Position numbers and translations under genes: made by a program. Source: Basidiobolus meristosporus CBS 931.73 (lineage: Eukaryota > Basidiobolomycota > Basidiobolomycetes > Basidiobolales > Basidiobolaceae). From it: a DNA stretch of 64,000 bases. Below, one piece after another: positions 55,135 to 64,000 of this stretch. Under the pieces are notes generated by a model. That model was not told the DNA's origin and did not search any database. It was given only the letters and a program-made list of their open reading frames with translations. Each line of letters opens with the position of its first letter. Within the stretch, counting starts at the first letter, position 1. The DNA lies in contig MCFE01000113.1 in assembly GCA_002104905.1 (NCBI GenBank), forward strand, positions 62,001 to 126,000, in the 5' to 3' direction.

Positions 55135-58100
55135 CTAAATGTTCATACTGACTAGTCCTAATTTTGACCTAAGATATTCAAACTTGTCTCTAGCTAATGG
55201 TTTGGTAAATACGTCTGCAATCATTTCATCTGTAGGACAGTAAACTAAGCTAACTAAGTTATTCTCTATAGCTTCATGTATGAAATGATGTCTAATATCT
55301 GTGTGCTTGGTTCTAGCATGAAAAGTTGGATTTCTACCTAATTGTATACATCCTTGATTATCTTGAAATAAAGTAATAGGCGTTTTTTGACATAGGCCTA
55401 AATCTGTAAAAAGCTTTCTTAGCCACATTGCTTCTTTTGTAGCTTCACAGGCTGACATGCACTTTGCCTCTGTGGTAGAAAGTGCTACAGTTGGTTGCTC
55501 TCTTGAATTTCATGAAATTGCTCCTTTACAGTAAAGAAAGGTGTATCCCGTGGTGGATCTTCTGTCTTCCAAATTTTGTCCCCAATCAGCATCAGAGTAT
55601 CCCACAAGATTCTGTTCTGAGTCCTTATAAGTGTATCTTAAGCAGATATCAGCAGTTCCTTTTAGGTATCTAAAAATCCGCTTAACTGCTGTTATATGAT
55701 CAGATCCTTAGTTCTGATTATGTTGGCTGACAACTCCCACTGAATATGAGATATCTGGACGTGTTCCAAGCATGATATACATCAGGCTGCTGATCATAGA
55801 TTGATAAGGAACGTCAGGGCTTTCAGATGGCACCAAGCTCTCTAGATTTGGTTGAGTTTTGACCAAGTTAAGGTTTGTCTCCATTAGGGTAGCTGCCGGT
55901 TTACAGTCTTCCATTTGGTGCTTCTTTAGTATATCTTGAATATACTTGGATTGACTTAGGGTGATAATCTGGGTACTTCTGTCTCTGGAGAAGTTAATCC
56001 CCAAGTGGTAACTAAGTTCTCCTGGATTGGACATCTTGAACTCCTTAGATAGGCTGGATTTAGTCTCTTCCAATGTTTCTAGGTTATTGGCGGCTACAAT
56101 AAGATCATCCACATATAGAGCTAATAGAACTGGATTTGTTCTATCTGGCTTATAGTATATACTATAGTCAGCATTACTTCTTTTGAAACTCAAAGATTCC
56201 AAATAAGAATCTATCTAGCAATTCCAGGCACTTGGTGATTGTTTGAGACCATATAGTGACTTTTTAAGCTTGCAGACCAAATGGGGGTTATCTTGGTCAA
56301 CAAACCCATCAGGCTGGTCCATATACACGTCCTCATCAAGTCCTCCATTCAAAAATGCAGTTTTTACATCCATTTGATGAATAAAAAACTTATATTTGGC
56401 TGCAATAGCCAATAATAATCTGATGGAATTAAACTTAGCTACCGGTGCAAAGGTCTCAGTATAGTCAAGTCCTTTTGTTTGAGAGTATCCTTTGGCTACA
56501 AGTCTTGCTTTGTATCTTTCAATTGTACCATCAGCCTTGTATTTTGTCTTGAAGACCCTTCTGCATCCAATTGATTTTTGGTTGATTGGTAATTTGACTA
56601 AGTCCCAAGTTTGATTTTCCATCAGTGTCTGATATTCCTCAGTCATTGCAGATCTCCAAAACTTTGTCTGAGGGCTATTTAGGGCCTCTTTTACAGTCTG
56701 GGGCTCATCAATATGGACTGAATAGGCATAGGCTAAGTTTGTACCCTCATTGATATAGTAATTTGGGCTATTTCTTGTCCGATTGGATCTCCAGGCATTG
56801 GATACTGGAATGATCACTTCTGGGATATTCCTGGGCACTGATTCTGGCTGAACCATGGTTTTAGAGTCCTCTGGAGTGAAAAAATTTTCATTGTTTTGCT
56901 CTGATTCAATCCTGACAATTGGTGGACTTGAGATCAAATTTTTGTGACCATCTGATGTCATTTTTTGTGAAAATTTTGAATTTTCATCAAACAACAGATC
57001 CCTGGACTTGATCAGCTTCTTTGCTTTGGTATTGTAGAGTCTGTATGCCTTACTCTCATTGCAGTAGCCCAAAAATATGCATTTTACACTTTTTGGTTCA
57101 AATTTTGACTGATTTCCGGCCAATTTTTTGGCATATGCTGTACACCCAAATATTCTTAGATGTTGTGCACTTGGTCTGTATCCATGCCATGCTTCAAATG
57201 GAGTAGAATCACAAAGTATTCTGTTATAACTCCTATTTTTAAGATATACAGCAGTGGCAACTGATTCCGCCCAAAAATCATAGGATAATTTTTGATCATG
57301 GATCATAGATCTTGCCATATCAATTATTGATCTGTTAGCTTGTTCTGCTACTCCATTTTGCTGTGGGGAGTATGGTACAGTAGTCTCTTGCTTTATCCCA
57401 TGAATTTTGCAGAAGTGGATGAAGAGTTTTGAGGTATATTCTCCACCATTGTCAGAGCGTATTTTCTTGATTTTTTCACCAGTTTCTCTCCCCACCATGG
57501 CTTTAAACTCCCTGAACTTAGACAGAGCTTCTTCCTTTCTTTTCATGATGTAGACCCATGTGTATCTTGTATAATCATCAATAAAAGTGATTAAATACCT
57601 CATCCTGCCTAAGGATAAATTTTGCATAGGTCCACACAGATCTGAGTGAATTAGATCTAATTTTTTCTTAGTTTTGATTAACCCAGAGCTCTTGAACACT
57701 TGTCTGGCTTGTTTCCCACATATGCAGGCTTCACAGTGCTCCAAATTAGCTGGGGGATCAATTTTCACTCCAGAAATTAGCTGATCTTTGATCATTTTAC
57801 GCAAATAATCAAAATTGATGTGTCCAAATCTCCTGTGCCAAAGCATTGGTGTTTCTTCATTCAAGTTACCTATATTGGCTTCCAAATATGATGGAATATA
57901 AGTCAACTTGTATAGATTCTGATCTCTGATGCCCAAAGCAATATGGGCACCATTTTGATCAGTGATCCTGCATCCAGAATTGTCAAAACTGAAACTGAGT
58001 CCTTCTGCTGTGGCCTTGCTTACAGAGAGTAGGTTCTTGGCTATTTCTGGTACATAGAGTACTTCTTTAAAGGTCAGTGTATGGCTTCCTTCACTGCTTC

Positions 58101-58158
58101 TAAGGTTTACTTGAATAGTTCCTTCTCCCACTGCATCAAGTGTTCTATTGTCACCCAT
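55135..58158 (-). pseudogene. copia-A element D, integrase-RT-RNase H
   Basis: A 647-codon stretch (58158-56215) starts in the protease-to-integrase spacer. It has LWHRRFGHINFDYLRK (GAG-pre-integrase), CEACICGKQARQ, the integrase triad in HSDLCGPM, SDNGGEYTS and QNGVAEQANRS, and the RT start SAMTEEYQTLMENQTWDLVK. A stop at WNC-stop precedes YLESLSFKRSNADYS and YVDDL (56202-55708). A second stop (Tyr to TAA) follows SQHNQN, and a third (Trp to TGA) follows CKGAIS. RNase H ends with KPLARDKFEYLRSKLG and MNI. The polyprotein would be needed for reverse transcription and integration. Three nonsense changes block it. Confidence 0.85.
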
Positions 58159-59104
58159 GAAAACCTTCTTAATTGGAATTTCTTGATATTGCGTAAAAGT
58201 TCTTTTTGGTGTGTAAAGTGTTGAGAAGCTCCAGAGTCAATATACCATGTCTGAGAATCCTTGTTTGTGGTCATATTTAGTGCAGATATGAATAGTCTAT
58301 CTTCAATTGTTGCAGCATTTCAATATTCAGGCTTCTTTTGCTGATTATCTTTCTTTTTGAGACACCGGTCTGATGTGTGTCCTTTCCTTTTGCAGTAGTT
58401 ACAAACCAGGTTGCTGTTGTCTTTGTAGGGTCTTGGGTACCTCCTTTGTTGGTTATCACTGCTTATTAAAGCATTTTCTTCTTCCTTCTTATTGGCGCTT
58501 GTTTTTCTTAATTCTTCATCCAGGAGCCTTCCATATACGTAATTTAAGGTCAAATCTTCAGTTCTGGACTCTAGGGCTGATACAAGGCCCTGAAACTTGT
58601 CTGTCAGGCTATTCAGGATGGTAACTATCACATCCTCATCAGTAATTGGTACGCCCACAGATTCCATCTCATCTACCAGCAGGGTAATTCTGTTAATTAG
58701 ATTTTCATTTCTTCTCCTGGCAGCATCTTTGTAGTAAAGAATTTTTGTCTCAGATACATCTTCTTGGCAGCTGAACATGACTGGTAGGTGTCTTCTAATG
58801 CTTTCCAGGCCTTCTTTGCTGTTTTTGCTCTTGAGCATTGAATTAGCAACTTGTCCTTGATATTAAGGCAAATGCAGTTAAAGGCACTTTGTTCTTACTT
58901 CTGGTACTTTAAGGCTTCCTCTCCCACGTTTTTAGGAGGGCATTCTTCTCCCATGACAATATCCCAAAGGCCTCTTTCTTGTAGCAGCATCTTCATCTTC
59001 ACCTTCCACACTTGATAGTTAGATCCATCCAACTTTTCAGCAGAGGGAAAAATTCCAATAATAGCAGTAGTAGACATTGCAGAGAGTGACAGCTTGGGGC
59101 TCAT
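58159..59104 (-). pseudogene. copia-A element D, gag and protease
   Basis: Opens MSPKLSLSAMSTTAIIGIFP with the first ATG inside the primer site. AEKLDGSNYQVWKVKMKMLL is the copia gag signature. Lesions: a stop after EALKYQK, a 1-nt deletion near 58715 (before NLINRITLLVDEMES), a stop after QQKKPEY and a 1-nt deletion near 58200 in the protease region (IDSGASQHFTHQ). The CNYCKRKGHTSDRC zinc knuckle is complete (C-x2-C-x4-H-x4-C), unlike in A1. Confidence 0.8.
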
Positions 59105-59108
59105 AACC
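59096..59108 (-). promoter_or_regulatory. copia-A element D primer binding site
   Basis: GGTTATGAGCCCC on the minus strand, flush with the 5' LTR. It is complementary to the initiator tRNA-Met anticodon arm, as at 22792 and 29260. Confidence 0.65.
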
Positions 59109-59457
59109 TGTTGTAAGAGTCTTGGAGATATTGGAAGTGATTGGGAGAACAAGTAGATTGTGTGGTTTTCACTTAATGATTTATTGAATGTAAAAGTAGT
59201 ATTTATACTTTTACATGGTATTGGCATTACAAACATGTAGAATAGGTTAAGGAAGGTCCCAAGAACATGTGTGCAAAGTTTGGGGCTGTTTGGACAACTT
59301 TGAGAATTTTCATGTTCTGGGTATCTGGTATTTTGGTGAAAATACTCTAAGTAAATCCCAACTAGGAATTTGGTCAATATTCTCTAGGATTTGAAGGTGA
59401 TAATCTAAGTGACTAAGTTAGGTGAATATTTAGGTGGAAATACAAATTTTTACAACA
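59109..59457 (-). repeat. copia-A element D, 5' LTR
   Basis: 349 bp, TGTTGTAAAAATTTG...TCTTACAACA on the minus strand, with TATAAATACTACTT promoter-like and AATAAAT signals. It ends against the primer site. Confidence 0.9.
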
Positions 59458-59560
59458 GATTACAGCCCATATGATCAAACTGGGGAACTAGCAGCAAACC
59501 TCACACACTACCAAGATCTAATTGCACTATTTTCATATCTCCAGAACTCTTATTCTGTAC
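59458..59560 (+). pseudogene. gypsy-2 chromodomain remainder
   Basis: After the copia target duplication the frame reads SPYDQTGELAANLTHYQDL. This is the second half of a chromodomain (usual form: YSxxxxTWEPxxNLxxxxxL), with the conserved Trp replaced by Gly. It continues VEWVDY at 54775. Confidence 0.75.
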
Positions 59561-61410
59561 CTATATGATGATGATATAATATGCCCTACAAAGCTATTGC
59601 CAAAGATCAGCACAACATCTGCATAATACAAGTGGATATTCCATATTCCTCAAGGTTACACCATTGGTTGATGGAAGTTTTACCGTCTTGAGAACAAGTA
59701 GATACATGTCACAGAACTTGTTGTGTCTAAGCTGAGCTCATACCAAGTATAGTAATAGTCAACTCACTGTCTTTTAGGATATCCCAACCACAAATGTGGG
59801 CAGGAAAAATGTTCAACTATGATCTAAGTGACTAATTTTGTGTGAATACAAAATTGGCACTGGATAATCATAGGTGGAATCTTGAAGGCTGGTTAGGGTT
59901 TAATTGGTTCAGGAAACAAGTTGGAATATAGATATTATTCATGGTTTTGCTATACATGCCAGAGTAGTATCTTGATGCTGGATGTTACTGCCCAACTGAA
60001 AGTATGGTAATGGCAGTCCAAACCAAACCTGCAACCAAAGAGCACATTTGCAAAATTGGAGAACAATTCGAGGTTTGCATATGTGAAAGATTAGTGCAGT
60101 GGGGGTATTGAAGCAGTCGGTCAAGCCCTATTTGACTCTGTCATAGCCCTTAATCCTGGTTATCACGCAGGATTTGAGGCTTCTTGTAACTTCCCTCTAT
60201 GTTAATTACCAACTTCTTCTAGGGAAGATTGGAGTGCGAATGACAGGCGTTTGAATATCTGACCGGACAAGCACCAGAACTCCCTGGATGGCTACTCACA
60301 AATCCGGGTCAAAAACACCATGCACACTACCACAAGAGCCATTGTCAACACAGTGTAATGGGGCCTTCTGCGATATTCCGATTCCTGAATGACCTCAAGC
60401 AAATGCATCTCCAATGGTATGCACCTATCTCACCACCAGTCGGCTGACCAGGTGGTGGCGGGGACTTGATTTGCACGTGACGTGACCCAAGTCAGAAACC
60501 ACTGATGCCATGGTGCACCACAATATCGTCCAAATGGTAAATCCGCCAACCCGAAGCACCTTGAAACCCCTGGGGCTTTTTCAAGGCCAAGACCGGCCGA
60601 TGCTACCCTAAAGTTTGTGATAGCCGATGAGATGAAGAGTCACTCCACTTGAACGCGACCGCCCCCGTGCCCGAAGGTAACCAGTGGATGAACAACTGAT
60701 TTGGGCATGAGCAGCATCCAACAACATGCTTCCCGATGGCCGGTGATCCCCTTCAGCACCTGGGTAGTCATTGGACCCACTTTAATGTACGGGCTGAAAC
60801 CGAGTGCACGCTTGTTAGGTGCCAGTTGCTTGGAAACCAATGATGCAATTTAAAATCAACCCCCAATCACACCCCCGACCAACCGTTTTACCCGCGGTTT
60901 CAGTTGCTCACGAGACACGGTGTCTCAAAGCTCACCTCAAGCTCCGGACCAGACCGGCCCCAGTAAGAAGGATTTGGAGGTGGTGGCTATTCTTTGGGGA
61001 GCAGATCAAGCACGAGGAGATGGGAGCACCACTTGCGAGGCATTTCCGGCCAAACCCCACCACGATCACCCACTGGAAACATATCAACCAAAACCAGCGA
61101 ACATACAATTTATTGGATGCATTCTCGTGGGTGCGCTGCGAATTGTCAAGGTATTCTGTGGAGTATCTAGGGGAAGCGGGTCGCCTTTCAGGATGGAATG
61201 ATCCCTCCGGTCCCTGAGGATGTACACTGTCCTGTGGAGTGGGTCGATGGAGGCATATGCACCGTCATCAGCTGGGCGCTATCCCCCGGATACCCTACCT
61301 GACGACTTGGCAACTGGATGAAAAGCACGGCTGGGCCTTACCCACTCCTGCAGACATCGAAGGTATTGGAGCGTCCACCCAAGTGGATGCTGGACTTCGG
61401 TGGGAGTCAC
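59561..61410. other. Transition from repeats to GC-richer host-like DNA; no gene assigned
   Basis: To about 60,200 the sequence is AT-rich and may hold the gypsy-2 3' LTR, but I found no matching LTR. After about 60,240 it becomes GC-richer. Open frames at 60819-61217 and 60920-61201 (plus) and 60640-60840 (minus) have no domain I recognise, overlap one another and show no convincing splice structure. They could be a decayed gene. Confidence 0.35.
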
Positions 61411-62403
61411 CTATGAGTTCCTGGAGATCCAGATCAGCCACCCACCCATGAGCCAACATAGGCTTGGATACTTGATGGCTGTTGAGGAGGAGCATAATGG
61501 ATCTTCGGGCTCCTGGCCGGTAATGGTCACTTGATGGGTTTCCAGTTGGATTGGCGGGCTCAATCGGGTGTTTCCCGCCTTCAAAAGCCGCTGGAAATCC
61601 TCGACCCGATCGGCCAGTAGGGGAATCGCGAGATCCGGATAGCAGCACAGGATCCGTCGGCGGATTCGAAGAAATCGATCCAAGTAGTCCACCTCGGAGC
61701 CGATCATTGGTCCCGCCAGCCGAATGATACTTCGGAGGCTGAACCCGTCGTCGGTCTGGTAGCCGTGCTGGAAGGCAGTGTCGTAGAAGATCGCCTTCCC
61801 GAGGTAGCTTTGGACCCCCACCTCGTTGGCCAGTTTGATGGCCGGCTCAAAGAAGTGGATGTCCACCGCGCGATGCTGGGATTTTCGAAAGCTCGCCTGG
61901 CAGGAGGCACGACGCCAGGTCTCCCCGAACCCGTCGAAATTACTCGGATCTCCCTTCACCAGGTTGCAATCGGTCTGGTTGCTGAATCGAAGGAGGGAGA
62001 TGAAATACTTCCCGAACGGACTCCGTAGATGGTCCTTTCGGTAGTCAGTGATTACGGACAATGCGGTCCCAGTGGCGGTGGAAAAGCCTGCGAACCCGCA
62101 GGTGAACCCCTTGCCGTCCTTGAGGTTCTTGCAAAAGGAATAGTCGAGCTTGGTGTCTTGCGTTTCGAACACGTTCGTGATGGTGAGGATGCTACGACGA
62201 ACGTCGGGTGGCACGGGGGAGAACGAACCATTGAATGGTAGTGGTGGGGATAATATGCACTCGGCGATGGGTTTTCGGTAGGTGAAGAACGCGCAGTTTT
62301 GTGGGGAGTTGGAGAATTGGTCTTGACAGTAGGGAAAGGACGCACCCAGCACAGCAATAGCCGCCAGTAGGGTGTGGCCTAAAGAAGCGTACAACAACCT
62401 CAT
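61411..62403 (-). CDS. Secreted GH46-type chitosanase
   Basis: Endo-hydrolysis of chitosan would be its reaction. First ATG is at 62403; the frame upstream has no ATG. 330 residues, no intron needed. Residues 1-20 (MRLLYASLGHTLLAAIAVLG) form a typical signal peptide. The GH46 catalytic region is plain: TNVFETQDTKLDYSF holds the general acid Glu (E80), and KNLKDGKGFTCGFAGFSTAT holds the second catalytic Asp (D96) in the DGxG motif. Further family marks are AIFYDTAFQHGYQTDDGF, EVDYLDRFLRIRR and the C-terminal RVEDFQRLLKAGNTRLSPPI. About ten cysteines suit a secreted protein. The last about 25 residues are not family-like. Characterised GH46 enzymes are mainly bacterial, plus chlorovirus ones; fungal chitosanases are usually GH75. 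Possible roles are cell-wall remodelling or chitosan use (inference). Confidence 0.85.
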   Translation of the reverse strand: MRLLYASLGHTLLAAIAVLGASFPYCQDQFSNSPQNCAFFTYRKPIAECILSPPLPFNGSFSPVPPDVRRSILTITNVFETQDTKLDYSFCKNLKDGKGFTCGFAGFSTATGTALSVITDYRKDHLRSPFGKYFISLLRFSNQTDCNLVKGDPSNFDGFGETWRRASCQASFRKSQHRAVDIHFFEPAIKLANEVGVQSYLGKAIFYDTAFQHGYQTDDGFSLRSIIRLAGPMIGSEVDYLDRFLRIRRRILCCYPDLAIPLLADRVEDFQRLLKAGNTRLSPPIQLETHQVTITGQEPEDPLCSSSTAIKYPSLCWLMGGWLIWISRNS

Positions 62404-62858
62404 GGGATGAAGGGGGCGTTTTTTTCGAACAGACCGGGCTGAGATCAAGTAACTCTGTCGCCGTCGGTCGTCCCAGGCTTTTTAGTTCGGAAATAACGGC
62501 CGCCTTTGCAATAGGAGAGGTTTAGGCTGGAGGCACATATGCGATGCCATGTGGGCAAATCTCAACATTCTCCATATCACCTGTGGAGTAGGGCAAGCTC
62601 ACTCCGCCTGATGGTATCCGAGCCCTTCTTCATGCCCCCTACCTCCAATATGCGCAAGCATTTTCGATACGGAAGGCCAGAAATCCTCCGCTGGGCATGG
62701 TGGAGACGCTAACAAACAGTCATCCGCTGCATGCCTGGATTGGGTCTCTACCCTGAATACAGGTTTCCATGGGTCACTTATTTATTCACTATTTATATTG
62801 GAAATGATACCATATATGTTACATGAGGTACCCTTCAAGGGTCAATAGAGCGCATTGC
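62404..62858. other. Intergenic region upstream of the chitosanase
   Basis: Moderate GC, no open frame worth naming on either strand. It separates the chitosanase start from the 3' end of the next minus-strand gene and so should contain the chitosanase promoter. I see no clear TATA box. Confidence 0.4.
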
Positions 62859-63378
62859 TCAGTCCAAGAACTGGCCATTTAAGATCATGCTACGCATGGG
62901 TGATGCAGGGCGATCTGGAATATTTTTCGGGTTTTTCAAGGCTTGTACTCGCGCATGAGGGGGTAGAAGCTTATTTCCTGCCAAGAAGCGGATTAGAATT
63001 GGTTCTGGCCAGCCAATGACAACCCATCGTTACTCACCTTGGGGGGGAGTTTCAGGGAGCTGGTTTGATTTCTACAGGGCAGATTAGTGGTCTCGTATAT
63101 GCTGGTGGTGATAAATAGGGTGATGCACTTACATTGCTTAATATCTGGAAGTAGCTGGTGAAGCCGGCGTTGGGCGGGGAGTTTGGGGGAGAGCCGGAGC
63201 CACTGAAACTCCTGGACTTCTCGGTGAAGCTACCCATGGACTTGGGGCTAGTTGGAGAGGTGCATGTGATGTGGCTGAAAGATTGTCTGCCTAGGGAAGT
63301 CCCAACGGAAAGAGCGCGTCGGCGGCCTGGTATGCTGAGGGGCTGGGAATATGGGCCAGAGCTACTAGTAGAGGACAT
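62859..63378 (-). CDS. Small Ser/Pro-rich protein, three exons, unknown function
   Basis: Exons 63378-63133, 63071-63038 and 62977-62859. Intron 1 (63132-63072, 61 bp) has GTAAGT and TAG; intron 2 (63037-62978, 60 bp) has GTGAGT and CAG. The spliced frame stays open to TGA at 62859, about 132 residues. The start is MSSTSSSGPYSQPLSIPG; an ATG further upstream at 63438 would add 20 residues. Features: a GRRRALSVG segment (RRxLS, a PKA-type site), SPTSPKSMGSF, PPNSPPNAGFTSYFQILSN, and a short conserved-looking end MRSMILNGQFLD. No membrane segment or signal peptide. Two clean introns of fungal size and a frame kept across a 34-base exon argue for a real gene. I do not recognise the family. Confidence 0.7.
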
Positions 63379-63794
63379 GGTACCTTGCAACAATATGATA
63401 GCCATCTCGACAGACGCTCCTCGCTCTTTTATAAACATCTGCCCGGTAGCGAAAGCGAATGACAGGACAGTCAGATGTCAAGTTGCATGACAACAATGAC
63501 TGAGATGGACTGTGAATCTCTGGATGATTCATCTCGCTCCCTCGACCTATTCTCGGTCAGTTGACGCGCTTGTTTCTCCTCAATCCAGGATGCCCTTTTT
63601 ACTGGAACCACTTTTCCGATCATACTGGCAGCGTTTCACAGGGGATTTGTTCGGTCGGTTGGTCGCTGAACATGCACATCCGATATTTCACTCCATCATG
63701 GACCAGAGCCATGTAAAACCTCGACAGTGGGGCTAGGGTTGGCATGTTGCTAGGATCCCAAATATAGCCATTTCATCATATCGGTACCAGCGAC
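63379..63794. other. Upstream region of the small gene
   Basis: No gene recognised. An open frame at 63512-63736 (plus) has no motif. It should contain the promoter of the minus-strand gene ending at 62859. Confidence 0.35.
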
Positions 63795-63811
63795 TTAGGG
63801 TTAGGGTTAGG
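63795..63811 (+). repeat. Interstitial telomere-like repeat
   Basis: TTAGGGTTAGGGTTAGG, almost three TTAGGG units, the telomere repeat of most filamentous fungi. Ordinary sequence lies on both sides, so it is not a chromosome end. A single related CTAGGGTTGG occurs at about 63733. Confidence 0.7.
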
Positions 63812-64000
63812 AGAGTGACACGTTTAAACTTGCAAGTCAAGAAGCGCCCGATCCAATTTCTCTTTACATATTAAACCTGTGGGTAACCAACCCTGTGTAA
63901 TCCAGAAGACCAATGGGGTTGCCGGAACTACTGCGCTTGATTGTTGTGGCGTCAGAAATGGTAAATGCAAGAGACTCATATGGTAGGCAATGGTTCACTA

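Larger units (their letters stand above)
54776..59457 (-). mobile_element. copia-A element D, full length with 5-bp TSD
   Basis: Two complete LTRs (54776-55123 and 59109-59457) enclose gag-pol on the minus strand. GATTA lies on both sides (54771-54775, 59458-59462), and the split gypsy chromodomain reads through when one GATTA is counted. By eye the LTRs differ at about 16 positions plus one indel (about 95 percent identity), mostly transitions. This is the youngest and most complete retroelement here, though its genes carry about six lesions. Confidence 0.9.

Noticed and set aside
61295-62241. Several long open frames antisense to the chitosanase (plus 61765-62028, 62029-62241; minus 61704-61910)
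   Set aside because: They are shadows of a GC-richer coding sequence. Only the 61411-62403 frame has family motifs.
62404-62448. Fifteen extra codons upstream of the chitosanase ATG
   Set aside because: The extension has no ATG (it would need TTG), and the signal peptide begins naturally at the ATG at 62403.
1-64000. CRISPR arrays, bacterial operons, phage genes, rRNA
   Set aside because: No regularly spaced repeats, no Shine-Dalgarno-led gene runs and no rRNA-like sequence. Introns and retroelements show a eukaryotic genome.

Overview
This is eukaryotic, fungal DNA, most likely from a transposon-swollen basidiomycete. A rust fungus is my best guess, but it is an inference. The evidence is the mix of TNT-type Ty1/copia, chromodomain Ty3/gypsy and tnp2-type CACTA transposons, the short introns (about 60 bp) in the one spliced gene, and TTAGGG repeats. 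There is no rRNA, tRNA or CRISPR, and nothing operon-like.

Bases 1 to about 60,200 are AT-rich and made almost wholly of nested, mostly dead mobile elements. Four groups dominate. (1) A CACTA-superfamily DNA transposon carries two divergently transcribed genes, a tnp2-domain transposase and an uncharacterised second protein (called ORF2 here). Its ends read CCCTATGAAAAA rather than CACTA. Three copies have both ends (1958-7510, 38640-44560, 44814-51050) and many fragments are scattered. (2) Copia family A (about 350-bp LTRs beginning TGTTGTAAAAATT) has a composite with three LTRs (22447-27892), one copy at 28911-33285, a minus-strand copy split by three CACTA insertions (35487-51360) and a full-length copy with a perfect 5-bp target duplication (54776-59457). 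(3) Copia family B lies in inverted arrangement at 13425-18615, with a further LTR at 19269-20397. (4) Two gypsy elements (9601-13424, and 51370-54775 continuing at 59458) and a solo gypsy LTR. Long-hairpin foldback elements of 733-758 bp (15051, 19476, 47342) sit inside copia-B LTRs and a CACTA element, each flanked by AAT.

The insertion order can be read directly. The copia at 35487-51360 landed in a CACTA gene and was then hit by other CACTA elements, one of which was hit by a foldback element. The copia at 54776 split the chromodomain of a gypsy element.

From about 60,200 to the end the DNA is visibly more GC-rich and looks like host sequence. It holds an intact secreted GH46-type chitosanase gene (61411-62403, minus), a small three-exon gene of unknown function (62859-63378, minus) and a short interstitial telomere-like repeat (63795-63811). 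These are the only two genes in the window that look functional for the host.

All comparisons were made by eye. Identities and boundaries of degenerate elements are approximate.
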